This document shows positions 35,081 through 42,649 of a stretch of DNA of 64,000 bases, piece after piece. The stretch is from Blautia obeum ATCC 29174 (GTDB taxonomy: Bacteria; Bacillota; Clostridia; Lachnospirales; Lachnospiraceae). Under the pieces are notes generated by a model, which was not told the DNA's origin, ran no database searches, and saw only the letters and a list, made by a program, of their open reading frames with translations. Every line of letters begins with the position of its first letter. Positions within the stretch are counted from its first letter, which is position 1. The position numbers were made by a program, and so were the translations under genes. The DNA lies in assembly GCF_025147765.1 (NCBI RefSeq), contig NZ_CP102265.1, forward strand, positions 2,889,001-2,953,000. The letters run 5' to 3'.

Positions 35081-35546
35081 CTGCGAACTCCTCTTTGCTG
35101 CCTTTTCCTCTCCGGCAGCCTCTCTCAACAAAGTAAACTGGATGTAAATCTGTCAGGGCATAGGCATCTCCCCTTTCTGAACTTATTATGTTTTCTTCTT
35201 TGGAATAGTTGTCGAAATGACATTTGAAAATGGATTTCCGGAACCGGAATCCCTATGATATTATCTGCTGACTTTCAGCAGGTGTTTACACTCTACCATT
35301 TTTTCTGTGAAACTACAATACGCTGTAAAAATTATAGATTTTCTTTAATTTTTCTTTACCCTTTTTAGATTTCTTTTAGAATTAGTACACACTTTGAACA
35401 TATTTCTTCCCTATAATAGATTTTGGATAGATGAATAACCACTCTCTATCTCCCCCCTCAAAAAAGTTAAAAAATACAGCAGGTGAGCAATTCACCTGCT
35501 GTATTTTTGTTGTGCGCCTTACGGCGCACCTTTTTATATTATGTAA
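35081..35546. other. Gene-free 466-bp interval with hairpins and a promoter
   Basis: No open frame with a ribosome site is seen. From left to right: hairpin GGATT-CCGG/CCGG-AATCC at 35232-35252, hairpin CTGCTGA/TCAGCAG at 35265-35281, a minus-strand promoter TTGTAG (35313-35318), 17 bp, TAGAGT (35290-35295) for the surface protein, an A/T-rich stretch, then two terminator hairpins at 35470-35529. The two hairpins between promoter and gene would lie in the mRNA leader of the surface protein. Confidence 0.5.
35470..35509. terminator. Bidirectional terminator after the aldolase gene
   Basis: ATACAGCAGGTGA (35474-35486) pairs perfectly with TCACCTGCTGTAT (35492-35504) and has A/T runs on both sides. 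On the minus strand it ends in TTTTTT, terminating the aldolase transcript. A second hairpin GTGCGCC/GGCGCAC at 35512-35529 has CTTTTT on the plus strand. Confidence 0.85.
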
Positions 35547-36476
35547 TTATTTCCTGCCAAGTTCTCTGAGCACTTCCTGAACAACAGCTTTTACAAGCTC
35601 ATCCTGGGATGGCTGATTTAATGTGCCTTTTCCATTGCTGGAGAAGAGCATCATTTTCTTTAATGTTTCCTGTTTTACAGCTTCTACTGCTGCCGGGATC
35701 AGGTCAATGATACCTTTATTCATAGTTTCGAATTTACGGAACTCAGCTTCTACTGCTGCAACGTTGATATCTGTGAAGATATTGATCTTACTGATACCTT
35801 CCTGAATTGCGCGTTTGAAGTCGTTGTCTGTAAGTCCGGATCCACCATGAAGAACAAGCGGTACATCTACAGTATTTGCAATTGTATGAATACGTTCAAA
35901 ATCAAGTTTCGGTGGAAGTTTGTATGCTCCGTGAGCAGTTCCTACTGCGATTGCAAGAGCATCTACACCAGTTTTGTCAACAAAGTCTTTGGCCATTTTA
36001 GGATCTGTATAGAAATCAGCCGGATTGATATGAGAGCTTCCCTCTGCAGAATCCGGGTTATCTCCTACATGTCCAAGCTCACCCTCGATGGTTGCCCCAT
36101 AAGAGTGCGCGATGTCTGCCATCTCTTTAACTTTTCTTACATTATCTTCATAAGAATCTGTAGAGCAGTCGTACATAATGGATGAGAATCCAAGTTCCAG
36201 TGCTTTCAGACAGGTTTCTTTCTTAAGACCATGATCCAGATGGATAACAACCGGAACATTTGCTTTCTTAGCCATAGGGATAAGGTAATAGGAAACCTCC
36301 TCCAGTGGTCCGTATGGAAGAAGTACTTCCGCTGTTCCCATGATGACCGGTGACTGAGAACTTTCTGCTGCTGCAATGATTCCACGTGCCAGTTCCAGAT
36401 TTACTGCATTAAAAAGGCCTACTGCGTATTTGCCTTTTTTTGCCGGATAAAGCACGTCATTCATGTTAACTAACAT
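35547..36476 (-). CDS. Class II ketose-bisphosphate aldolase (Fba/GatY family)
   Basis: Zinc-dependent aldolase of 309 residues. Motifs are VIHLDHGLKKETC (zinc His), SIMYDCSTDS, GELGHVGD, VGTAHGAYK, LVLHGGSGL and INIFTDINVA. The family splits fructose-1,6- or tagatose-1,6-bisphosphate, and some members act on other ketose phosphates; the sequence does not fix the substrate. The ATG at 36476 (MLVNMNDVL) follows CAGGAGGAAACAAG; the track of open frame extends 10 codons further. It is the last gene of the sugar run but has its own promoter and inverted repeat. A stump of a paralogue lies at 51409-51486. Confidence 0.92.
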   Translation of the reverse strand: MLVNMNDVLYPAKKGKYAVGLFNAVNLELARGIIAAAESSQSPVIMGTAEVLLPYGPLEEVSYYLIPMAKKANVPVVIHLDHGLKKETCLKALELGFSSIMYDCSTDSYEDNVRKVKEMADIAHSYGATIEGELGHVGDNPDSAEGSSHINPADFYTDPKMAKDFVDKTGVDALAIAVGTAHGAYKLPPKLDFERIHTIANTVDVPLVLHGGSGLTDNDFKRAIQEGISKINIFTDINVAAVEAEFRKFETMNKGIIDLIPAAVEAVKQETLKKMMLFSSNGKGTLNQPSQDELVKAVVQEVLRELGRK

Positions 36477-36514
36477 CTTGTTTCCTCCTGTAAAATTATT
36501 TATCACTATCTTTA

Positions 36515-36575
36515 ATTATAATAGCTATCAGGGATAAATTCAATTAAAAGTTTTTTAAAAAAACTATTAATTGAA
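36515..36575 (-). promoter_or_regulatory. Aldolase promoter with overlapping 18-bp-arm inverted repeat
   Basis: Minus strand: TTGAAT (36538-36543), 17 bp, TATAAT (36515-36520). Overlapping the -35 box is a dyad at 36539-36575 with arms TTCAATTAAtAGTTTTTT (one mismatch in 18) around one central base. Its core, AATAGTTTTTTTAAAAAACT, matches the dyad AATAGTTCTTTAAAAGAACT upstream of the aldolase stump at 51.5 kb. It is a candidate operator for the ROK repressor at 51599-52783. Confidence 0.65.
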
Positions 36576-36581
36576 AAAAAT

Positions 36582-37718
36582 TTATTTTCTTTTCTCCCAT
36601 CCAGCATCAATCTTTTTCTGTACTTCTTCAAGAGGTATGATTCCACTGAGCGCATCATATGTCTGTACACAAAGAGCTCCTGTGGCTGTTGCCAGATGAA
36701 GTGCATCCGACCAGTCTTTTCCTGCAAGTATAGCACTTAAGAAAGCGGCAATCGTTGTATCTCCTGCTCCTGTTCCGGAAGCGACTTTATCTTTTTCAAC
36801 CAGATAACTTTTTTCAAATGCTTCCTGATCGGACCATGAATCTGCGATTTCTTCTCCGATTCCACCACCGATTTTAATAAGCTGTTCTTTATCAGCTGTG
36901 CGGAAATAGATACCCGGAGTTCCGCATTTGATAAGAATCACTTTTGCTCCGTAAGAAAGAAGTTTATCTGCCAATGGTCTGACATCTTTTTCGATATCAA
37001 GGAAATTTGTAACGTCAGCTCCCTGCGCTCTTTCATTCCATTCATGATAACGGTCACGATCCAGCATAATACAAAGTTCCTCAATACTCGGTACAAAGAA
37101 ATCAATATATGGAATCACTGATTTCAGAACTTCATTCCAGTCCTGAGCTCCTGCCTCAGTACTTTCTTCAAACATCGCCATATCAACAGATACCGCAACT
37201 CCCAACTCATGTACTGCTTTCAGAAGACGTACCAGTTCTTTACCTCCATCGATATACATCATGCGCATCAGCGACGGATATCCAAAGTGAAACAGATTTG
37301 CTTCTTTTACTTTTTCAAGATCAATATCATCGAGCGTAAATGTATCATTAGCTCCTGAACAGTGAAGGAATATTCTGTCGATTCCTGCCGGAGCGAGGAT
37401 TACTGAATATGAAGTACCCACACCATCTCTTACAATCATACTGTCCGGTGAAATACCATATTTCTCCAGTTCATTGAGAACCATCTGACCGAATGCATCA
37501 TTGCCGACCATTCCCATAAGTTCTACATCCGCGCCCAAACGTTTCATACCGATCCCAGTGTTGGATACTGAACCGCCAAGGCTTACTTTGGCCGCATCCA
37601 TCGCGATCAGCTGTCCCGGTCTGAAAAGATCTTTGATAGATTTTTCTTCCTTGCTCTTAAAAGCCGGGGTGATGTCCAGACAGATGTGGCCAGCTGCTAT
37701 TGCTTTCTTTTTGCCCAT
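36582..37718 (-). CDS. PfkB-family carbohydrate kinase
   Basis: Ribokinase-like kinase of 378 residues. It starts KKKAIAAGHICLDITP, has the first PfkB signature region GGSVSNTGIGMKRLGADVELMGMVGND, and the second signature SGTGAGDTTIAAFLSAIL with catalytic Asp in GAGD. It is longer than most ribokinases because of an insertion around residues 240-290. The substrate is unknown; its neighbour aldolase suggests it makes a ketose phosphate or bisphosphate. The ATG at 37718 follows AAGGAGGTATTTTT. Confidence 0.9.
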   Translation of the reverse strand: MGKKKAIAAGHICLDITPAFKSKEEKSIKDLFRPGQLIAMDAAKVSLGGSVSNTGIGMKRLGADVELMGMVGNDAFGQMVLNELEKYGISPDSMIVRDGVGTSYSVILAPAGIDRIFLHCSGANDTFTLDDIDLEKVKEANLFHFGYPSLMRMMYIDGGKELVRLLKAVHELGVAVSVDMAMFEESTEAGAQDWNEVLKSVIPYIDFFVPSIEELCIMLDRDRYHEWNERAQGADVTNFLDIEKDVRPLADKLLSYGAKVILIKCGTPGIYFRTADKEQLIKIGGGIGEEIADSWSDQEAFEKSYLVEKDKVASGTGAGDTTIAAFLSAILAGKDWSDALHLATATGALCVQTYDALSGIIPLEEVQKKIDAGWEKRK

Positions 37719-37818
37719 AAAAATACCTCCTTGTGTTATAAATATGCAATGCAAATTGTAATTCAATTATAACCTTAATCAGCCCTGATATCAATCTTTA
37801 TCAGGGCTGATGATTACT

Positions 37819-38205
37819 TTATTTTATATGCTGAGCAAATTCAAGTCTTTCCAAATTTGGTCCTTGCGCTATAAAGAATTTTACTCCTTTTTCCCAGAAC
37901 GGAAGGAAGGTGATTTCTGTCAGAATCTTGATCTGCAGTCCGGTAATAAATTTATATGCTTCTTCAATATCAACAACATCAAATGCAATATGGTCCACTG
38001 CACCGTCACACAATGCTGCTTCTTTATTTTCATATGTTTCCAAAATCAGATCCCTGAACTTCAAAAATACAACTCTCACATCTCCATCCTTTGTTTCATG
38101 TGCTACCTCAAATCCAATTTTTTTATAAAACTCAACAGTTTTATCCATATCATTAGTTGGAATACCAATATGCTGTAATCCCTTAAAATTTTCTGCCCAT
38201 TCCAT
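37819..38205 (-). CDS. VOC-superfamily (glyoxalase/bleomycin-resistance fold) protein
   Basis: Protein of 128 residues with two beta-alpha-beta-beta-beta modules. It starts LQHIGIPTNDMDKTVEFYKKIGFEV and repeats with AVDHIAFDVVDIEEAYKF, giving the usual metal-binding His and Glu positions. Such proteins range from epimerases to lyases; in sugar operons they may act on sugar phosphates or keto acids, but nothing here fixes the role. Ribosome site AAGGAGGTATAATT overlaps the stop of the ROK remnant upstream. Confidence 0.85.
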   Translation of the reverse strand: MEWAENFKGLQHIGIPTNDMDKTVEFYKKIGFEVAHETKDGDVRVVFLKFRDLILETYENKEAALCDGAVDHIAFDVVDIEEAYKFITGLQIKILTEITFLPFWEKGVKFFIAQGPNLERLEFAQHIK

Positions 38206-38217
38206 AATTATACCTCC

Positions 38218-38409
38218 TTAGATTTCTTCAATAAATTTATCTACAAAATACAGTGCTGCACCTACAGCTGATGACTCGTGTTTGAAGAAACATGGTTTGA
38301 TAAAGCTTCCATCTGTAGCAAATGTACATCTTTGAGAAACAAGATGTCTTAATTCATCCAGATATTTTTCTATATATCCACCAACATTGGCACCATTCTA
38401 AAAAAACAT
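38218..38409 (-). pseudogene. Remnant of a ROK-family protein (C-terminal ~60 residues)
   Basis: The 60 codons ending at TAA 38218-38220 read GANVGGYIEKYLDELRHLVS and finish HESSAVGAALYFVDKFIEEI, which resembles the C-terminal end of ROK repressors or kinases. There is no normal start. The frame continues upstream through TAG (38398-38400) and two Phe codons to an ATG at 38409 with AAGGAT in front, as if the middle of the gene had been deleted. It sits between the SIS and VOC genes. It differs from the intact ROK proteins at 39043 and 51599. Confidence 0.7.
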
Positions 38410-38420
38410 TTTAAATCCTT

Positions 38421-39029
38421 TTACTCAAAAAACCTCTCTTCCAGCATTGCACACAGTGCATGATACACAGGGAGGTGCAGTTCCTGAATATCCGCTGTAC
38501 AGCTTCCCGGAACGCAGATACAAGTATCTGCTGCTTCTTTAAGCTTACCGCCTTTCGGTCCCGTAAGACCGATCGTCTTCATATTTTTAGCCTGTGCCAC
38601 TTTTACCGCATGCAAAACATTTCCTGAATTACCGGATGTTGTGATTGCAAGCAGCACATCATTTTCATTGCCATATCCATAAACCTGCTGTGCAAAAACC
38701 ATATCCGGTGCTACGTCATTGAGAAATGCAGTGGATAATGCCGCGTGACCTGCCAGGGAAATTGCCGGGAGTGCTCCCTGAAGATGATCCGCAAGATCTT
38801 CTCCCAGTTTCTCTCTCATATCCGCCGGAACCGGGCGCTGCTTCTTAAATCCCTTCATCAGCTCACCGACGATATGATCACTGTCCGCAGCACTTCCGCC
38901 ATTTCCACAGATCAAAAGTTTGCCGCCATTTCTGAAAGATTCTTCCAGCACCTGATATGTCTCTGTAATAGCTTCACGACATCCCACGAGCTGAGGATAT
39001 CTTTTCATAAGTCTTTCTAATTCATTCAT
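38421..39029 (-). CDS. SIS-domain protein (GmhA-type sugar-phosphate isomerase family)
   Basis: Protein of 202 residues with LLICGNGGSAADSDHIVGELMKGF, a typical phosphosugar-binding SIS start, then AITTSGNSGNVLHAVKVAQ and TIGLTGPKGGKLKEAADTCICVP. It resembles phosphoheptose isomerase (GmhA) in length and motifs. As no heptose genes are near, it more likely acts on a phosphorylated sugar made by the ROK kinase directly upstream, with which it overlaps or abuts. The ATG at 39029 follows AAAGGGTAATATA. Confidence 0.85.
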   Translation of the reverse strand: MNELERLMKRYPQLVGCREAITETYQVLEESFRNGGKLLICGNGGSAADSDHIVGELMKGFKKQRPVPADMREKLGEDLADHLQGALPAISLAGHAALSTAFLNDVAPDMVFAQQVYGYGNENDVLLAITTSGNSGNVLHAVKVAQAKNMKTIGLTGPKGGKLKEAADTCICVPGSCTADIQELHLPVYHALCAMLEERFFE

Positions 39030-39042
39030 TATATTACCCTTT

Positions 39043-40020
39043 CTATTTTTTCTGATATGCACGGAGGCCCACAGAAACAGCCGCATAATCACCAAGTTTT
39101 TCTCCTAATCCTGCCGGAAGCACTTCCATCACTGACAGAGATTGATCAAGCGCCTCTTTATTCAGTATTTTTTCCATTCGCGGTCTTAAAAGCTTCTCCT
39201 GTCTCAGAAATATACTACCGATCACAATCTTTTCAGGATTTAAAAGATCTACCAGTATTGCCAGTCCCTGCCCCAATCTGTCCGCAACAATATCATATAT
39301 CTTTAGTGCCAGAGGATCTCCCTTTTCGGCAGCCTCTGCTATAGTTCTGGCATTAACTTTAAATAGTTCTCCTTTACTTTGGCAAAATGAAGGAATTTCC
39401 TCACGGTCGAGGGCTTCCTCAGCCATCACCTGACCCAGCTGTGCAATTCCGCCACCACTGCAAAATCCCTCAAAAGCCCCCGCCTTGCCATAGCCTACCG
39501 GGCCATCTTCTGCCAGACGTATATGTCCTGCTTCTCCTGCCATACCATTGGTACCACTGTATAATTCACCATTCAGAATCAGTCCTGCTCCAAGACCGGT
39601 ACCAAATGTAAGGAAAATCATATTTCTGCATCCTTTTCCGGCACCAAGCTGCCACTCTGCCAGTGCACATGCGTTCGCATCATTCTGCAGCATGATCGGC
39701 ACATCTCCAAACTTTGCCTTTAGCGGTGTAAAAAGATCTGTATGATCCCAGTGCGGAAGGTTTGGCGGACATAAGATCAGTCCCTTCTCTTCGTCCAACG
39801 GACCGCCACAGGAAATTCCGATGGAGACAAGCTCCCAGTCCGGATGATCATTCAGTTTTTCTGCAATCTCATTCACAAACGACTGCACCATCTCATCTGG
39901 ATGTGATTCATCCGTGGGTCTTTTTTCCTTTGACAAAAACTCTACCTCATCCCCATTCATATGGATAAAGGAAACCGCACATTTGGTTCCTCCAATATCA
40001 ATTCCCGCAATTACTTCCAT
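39043..40020 (-). CDS. ROK-family sugar kinase
   Basis: Protein of 325 residues without a DNA-binding domain. The ATP motif is AGIDIGGTKCAVSF; the catalytic region reads LQNDANACALAEWQLGAGKG and FGTGLGAGLILNGELYSG, followed by GEAGHIRLAEDGP. The usual ROK zinc motif (CxCGxxGC) is missing, replaced by FCSGGGIAQ, so it belongs to the zinc-free branch. Substrate (glucose, mannose, fructose or an amino sugar) is unknown. It starts one base after the stop of the pseudo-ABC protein. Confidence 0.88.
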   Translation of the reverse strand: MEVIAGIDIGGTKCAVSFIHMNGDEVEFLSKEKRPTDESHPDEMVQSFVNEIAEKLNDHPDWELVSIGISCGGPLDEEKGLILCPPNLPHWDHTDLFTPLKAKFGDVPIMLQNDANACALAEWQLGAGKGCRNMIFLTFGTGLGAGLILNGELYSGTNGMAGEAGHIRLAEDGPVGYGKAGAFEGFCSGGGIAQLGQVMAEEALDREEIPSFCQSKGELFKVNARTIAEAAEKGDPLALKIYDIVADRLGQGLAILVDLLNPEKIVIGSIFLRQEKLLRPRMEKILNKEALDQSLSVMEVLPAGLGEKLGDYAAVSVGLRAYQKK

Positions 40021-40021
40021 T

Positions 40022-41545
40022 TTACATTTCCTCCCCGTTATTTTTTAGTTCATCAAAGAAACCAACCCAAGGCAATGACATTGGTAATTCTGAAAACTGA
40101 TTGTATGTAAACTCTTTAGTTGTCATTTTTCCATCCACACGGCTGATTCGTATTACCCTGTCCGCAATTGTCAGTGAATCCGACATATTCATCGCCAGGA
40201 TCACAATAGAAATCCCTCTCTCAAGAAGAAGTGTCTGTAATTCCCACACCTGCATCCTGTGTGGTGTACCGGCATGTTTAAACGGTTGTACCATAAATAC
40301 CACTTCAGGTTTTTCCAGAAGAATTCGCATATAAATTACTCTGGTCTTCTGTTCATCACTCAGTTCATTTATATAACAGTCAAAGATATCTTCCCCGAAA
40401 ATACGATAATACTCTTCCTGGACAGATTTCTGGATTCTCTTCTTAAGCCAGATGTTCGGTGCTTTTCTATCAAGACCTATGCAAATATTATCCCGTACTG
40501 TCAGGTCATCAAAAAGCATCGTCTGGGTTGCCTCTTCTTTCATAAATGCGATTTTTCTTGTCCGGTAATCTGATACTTTTTTACCCTCGACAAGCATGTC
40601 AACATCTTTGAACCCGCCTTCCTTTTCCAGTATCTCCAAAAATTCATTATACATCCTGGTATCCAGACTCTGAATTACCAGGCATTCGCCTTTATAGACA
40701 CTGAATTGAAAGTGCTCCAGGTATTTACCTGACATATCACGTACATAAAGAACTTCTTTCCGTGACTCCGCTGTAGGAACATTTCCACGTGCTCTGTACA
40801 GAAGACGCTGGCTTACATGATTATAATAATCAATATAATTATCTTCACTGATCCCTTTTTTTATCTGTTCTTTATCAAATATCAGATTAATACTTCCCTC
40901 CGACATCAGAATTGCTCTGGTACATACCTGCTGTATTTCCTCAAAGTGATACGATACATAAAGGAAAGTAAATCCTTTACCTGTGTAATACCGCATGGTG
41001 TCAAACAGTTTTTCAAGCTCATCTTCACTGATAACAGTGCTGATCTCCCGGATAATGATAAGATGATATCCTGCTACGATAGCTCGAAGAAGCTCTACCA
41101 TAACTCTTTTATAGGCAGAAAGCTTTTCCACAGACATAAATGGATCAATAGAAACTCCAAGTTCATCAATAAATGGCTGCAGCTGCATAGCCAGCATTTT
41201 TTCATTCAATATTTCCTGTCCAAATCCTGTACGAAGAGTGAATACATTGGTCAGAACATCAAGACCATTAACCAGCGAAGTCTCACTGTCAATCAGGCAT
41301 ATTCTGTTGCGACTGTGCTTCTCCTCTTTCCATGAGTTTACGCACTTATCCTGATAATAAACATATCCGTAATACAATGGAAGGTTATTAACAATCACAT
41401 CCAGGAGCTCATCCATCCCATAGGAATTCATCGGAATAATCCCCATGATATCACCCTTCAGTATATTAAAAGTCATATTTCGAAAAATAATCGTATTCTG
41501 TTTTTTGTATGTAACATCCTGCAAACGAAGAATTTCTTTTTTCAT
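40022..41545 (-). CDS. RbsA-like double ABC protein lacking all ATPase motifs (pseudo-ATPase)
   Basis: Protein of 507 residues with the length and two-domain layout of sugar ABC ATPases such as RbsA (about 500), but without catalytic motifs. In the first half Walker A is replaced by GIIPMNSYGMDELL (36-49), the signature by LSAYKRVMVELLRAI (142-156), Walker B Asp-Glu by IIIREIST (163-170) and the H-loop His by Tyr (SYHFEE, 198-203). In the second half the sites read VIQSLDTRMYN (290-300), LSDEQKT (395-401) and VFMVQPFKHAG (416-426). The surrounding fold sequence is kept and the gene is intact, so decay is unlikely. Its start overlaps the sensor kinase stop (TAATG). A regulatory, non-hydrolysing partner of the kinase or transporter is my inference. 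Confidence 0.85.
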   Translation of the reverse strand: MKKEILRLQDVTYKKQNTIIFRNMTFNILKGDIMGIIPMNSYGMDELLDVIVNNLPLYYGYVYYQDKCVNSWKEEKHSRNRICLIDSETSLVNGLDVLTNVFTLRTGFGQEILNEKMLAMQLQPFIDELGVSIDPFMSVEKLSAYKRVMVELLRAIVAGYHLIIIREISTVISEDELEKLFDTMRYYTGKGFTFLYVSYHFEEIQQVCTRAILMSEGSINLIFDKEQIKKGISEDNYIDYYNHVSQRLLYRARGNVPTAESRKEVLYVRDMSGKYLEHFQFSVYKGECLVIQSLDTRMYNEFLEILEKEGGFKDVDMLVEGKKVSDYRTRKIAFMKEEATQTMLFDDLTVRDNICIGLDRKAPNIWLKKRIQKSVQEEYYRIFGEDIFDCYINELSDEQKTRVIYMRILLEKPEVVFMVQPFKHAGTPHRMQVWELQTLLLERGISIVILAMNMSDSLTIADRVIRISRVDGKMTTKEFTYNQFSELPMSLPWVGFFDELKNNGEEM

Positions 41546-42588
41546 TATTTATCCTTCTTTTTCAGTTCATTTTCATTATAAATGACCGGAATGGATAATT
41601 CCACACTGGTTCCCATATTTTCAAGCGAATATACATGCATTCCATATTCCTCTCCAAAAATAAGATGAATACGATTGTTTACATTGACAAGTGCCACGCC
41701 GCCTTTTTCCGGCTGCGTATAATTCTTTACCTCTTCTTCCTTGGAACCCAGTTTTGCATTCAGTTTATCCAGTGTCTCACGATTCATTCCAACGCCATCA
41801 TCCGAAACTTTGATCAGAAGACGAGATTTCGTTCTGGATATGGAAATCGTAACTTTTCCCTCATCCAGTTTGAGCTCGATTCCATGAATGATACTGTTCT
41901 CAAGAATCGGCTGCAAAGTCAGCTTCGGGATCATGCAGTGAAGAATGTCATCCCAGTCTTCTTCATCCTGTTCGATTTCCAGATGGATTCTGCTGCCAAA
42001 ACGATACTGCTGAATCTTAAAATACGTTGCACAGTTTTCCAGTTCTTCTTCAACTGTAACAAGATTCTCTACCTTACTGATGGTATAACGGAAGAAGATT
42101 GCAAGTGCTTCTGTCATATCTGCCAGATTATCAAGTCCTGCCATGATCGCCTCACTACGAATCCCTTCCAATGTATTATAAAGGAAATGTGGATTGATCT
42201 GGTTCTGCAGTGCCCTGTACTGTGCCTGCCGCTTCGACATATCCAATGTTCTCGTTGCCGTAACGATCTTGTTCATATGACGTGCCATACGTTCAAATTC
42301 CGGTGAAATGGCAACCTCTACATCGGTCAGATCTGCCAGCGATATATAGCCATCTGAAAAACGCTGCACCTGATTGGTCAGCCTTCTGTATGGTTTCCAA
42401 ATCCACAGATATGTAAATCCCACTAACAGTAATGGAAGAAAAATCATAGCTATCTTCCAGAATCCCTCTGGAAAGATCCACTCCCTGTCCAGACACAGAA
42501 CAAGCAGAAAAGAGAGAATGCAAACCACAACAAAAGATATTTTCAGCCTTGCATCCAGATATCGGAATTTTTCTTTATATTTCTTCAT
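41545..42588 (-). CDS. YesM/LytS-type sensor histidine kinase with almost no sensor domain
   Basis: Membrane kinase of 347 residues. Helices lie at about 15-33 and 43-64 with only some 10 residues between them, then a HAMP-like linker, a His-kinase domain with QINPHFLYNTLEGIR (phosphoacceptor His134) and a C-terminal ATPase domain with NSIIHGIE, DDGVGM and GGVALVNVNNRI. YesM relatives usually carry a large extracellular ligand domain, which is missing here. Signal input probably comes from another protein. The response regulator lies 61 bp upstream and the pseudo-ABC protein overlaps downstream. Confidence 0.92.
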   Translation of the reverse strand: MKKYKEKFRYLDARLKISFVVVCILSFLLVLCLDREWIFPEGFWKIAMIFLPLLLVGFTYLWIWKPYRRLTNQVQRFSDGYISLADLTDVEVAISPEFERMARHMNKIVTATRTLDMSKRQAQYRALQNQINPHFLYNTLEGIRSEAIMAGLDNLADMTEALAIFFRYTISKVENLVTVEEELENCATYFKIQQYRFGSRIHLEIEQDEEDWDDILHCMIPKLTLQPILENSIIHGIELKLDEGKVTISISRTKSRLLIKVSDDGVGMNRETLDKLNAKLGSKEEEVKNYTQPEKGGVALVNVNNRIHLIFGEEYGMHVYSLENMGTSVELSIPVIYNENELKKKDK

Positions 42589-42649
42589 GTTATCACCATC
42601 TCAGTCATTCCAAATATTTCAGTCATCCTGATCCATCCAGATCATTTCA

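Noticed and set aside
38398..38400. TAG read-through in the ROK remnant
   Set aside because: The protein would still lack the whole ATP/sugar-binding core, so a deletion remnant is simpler.
40022..41545. Pseudo-ABC protein as an ordinary sugar ABC ATPase
   Set aside because: No Walker A Lys, Walker B Asp-Glu or signature in either half; the true transporter ATPase is at 47214.
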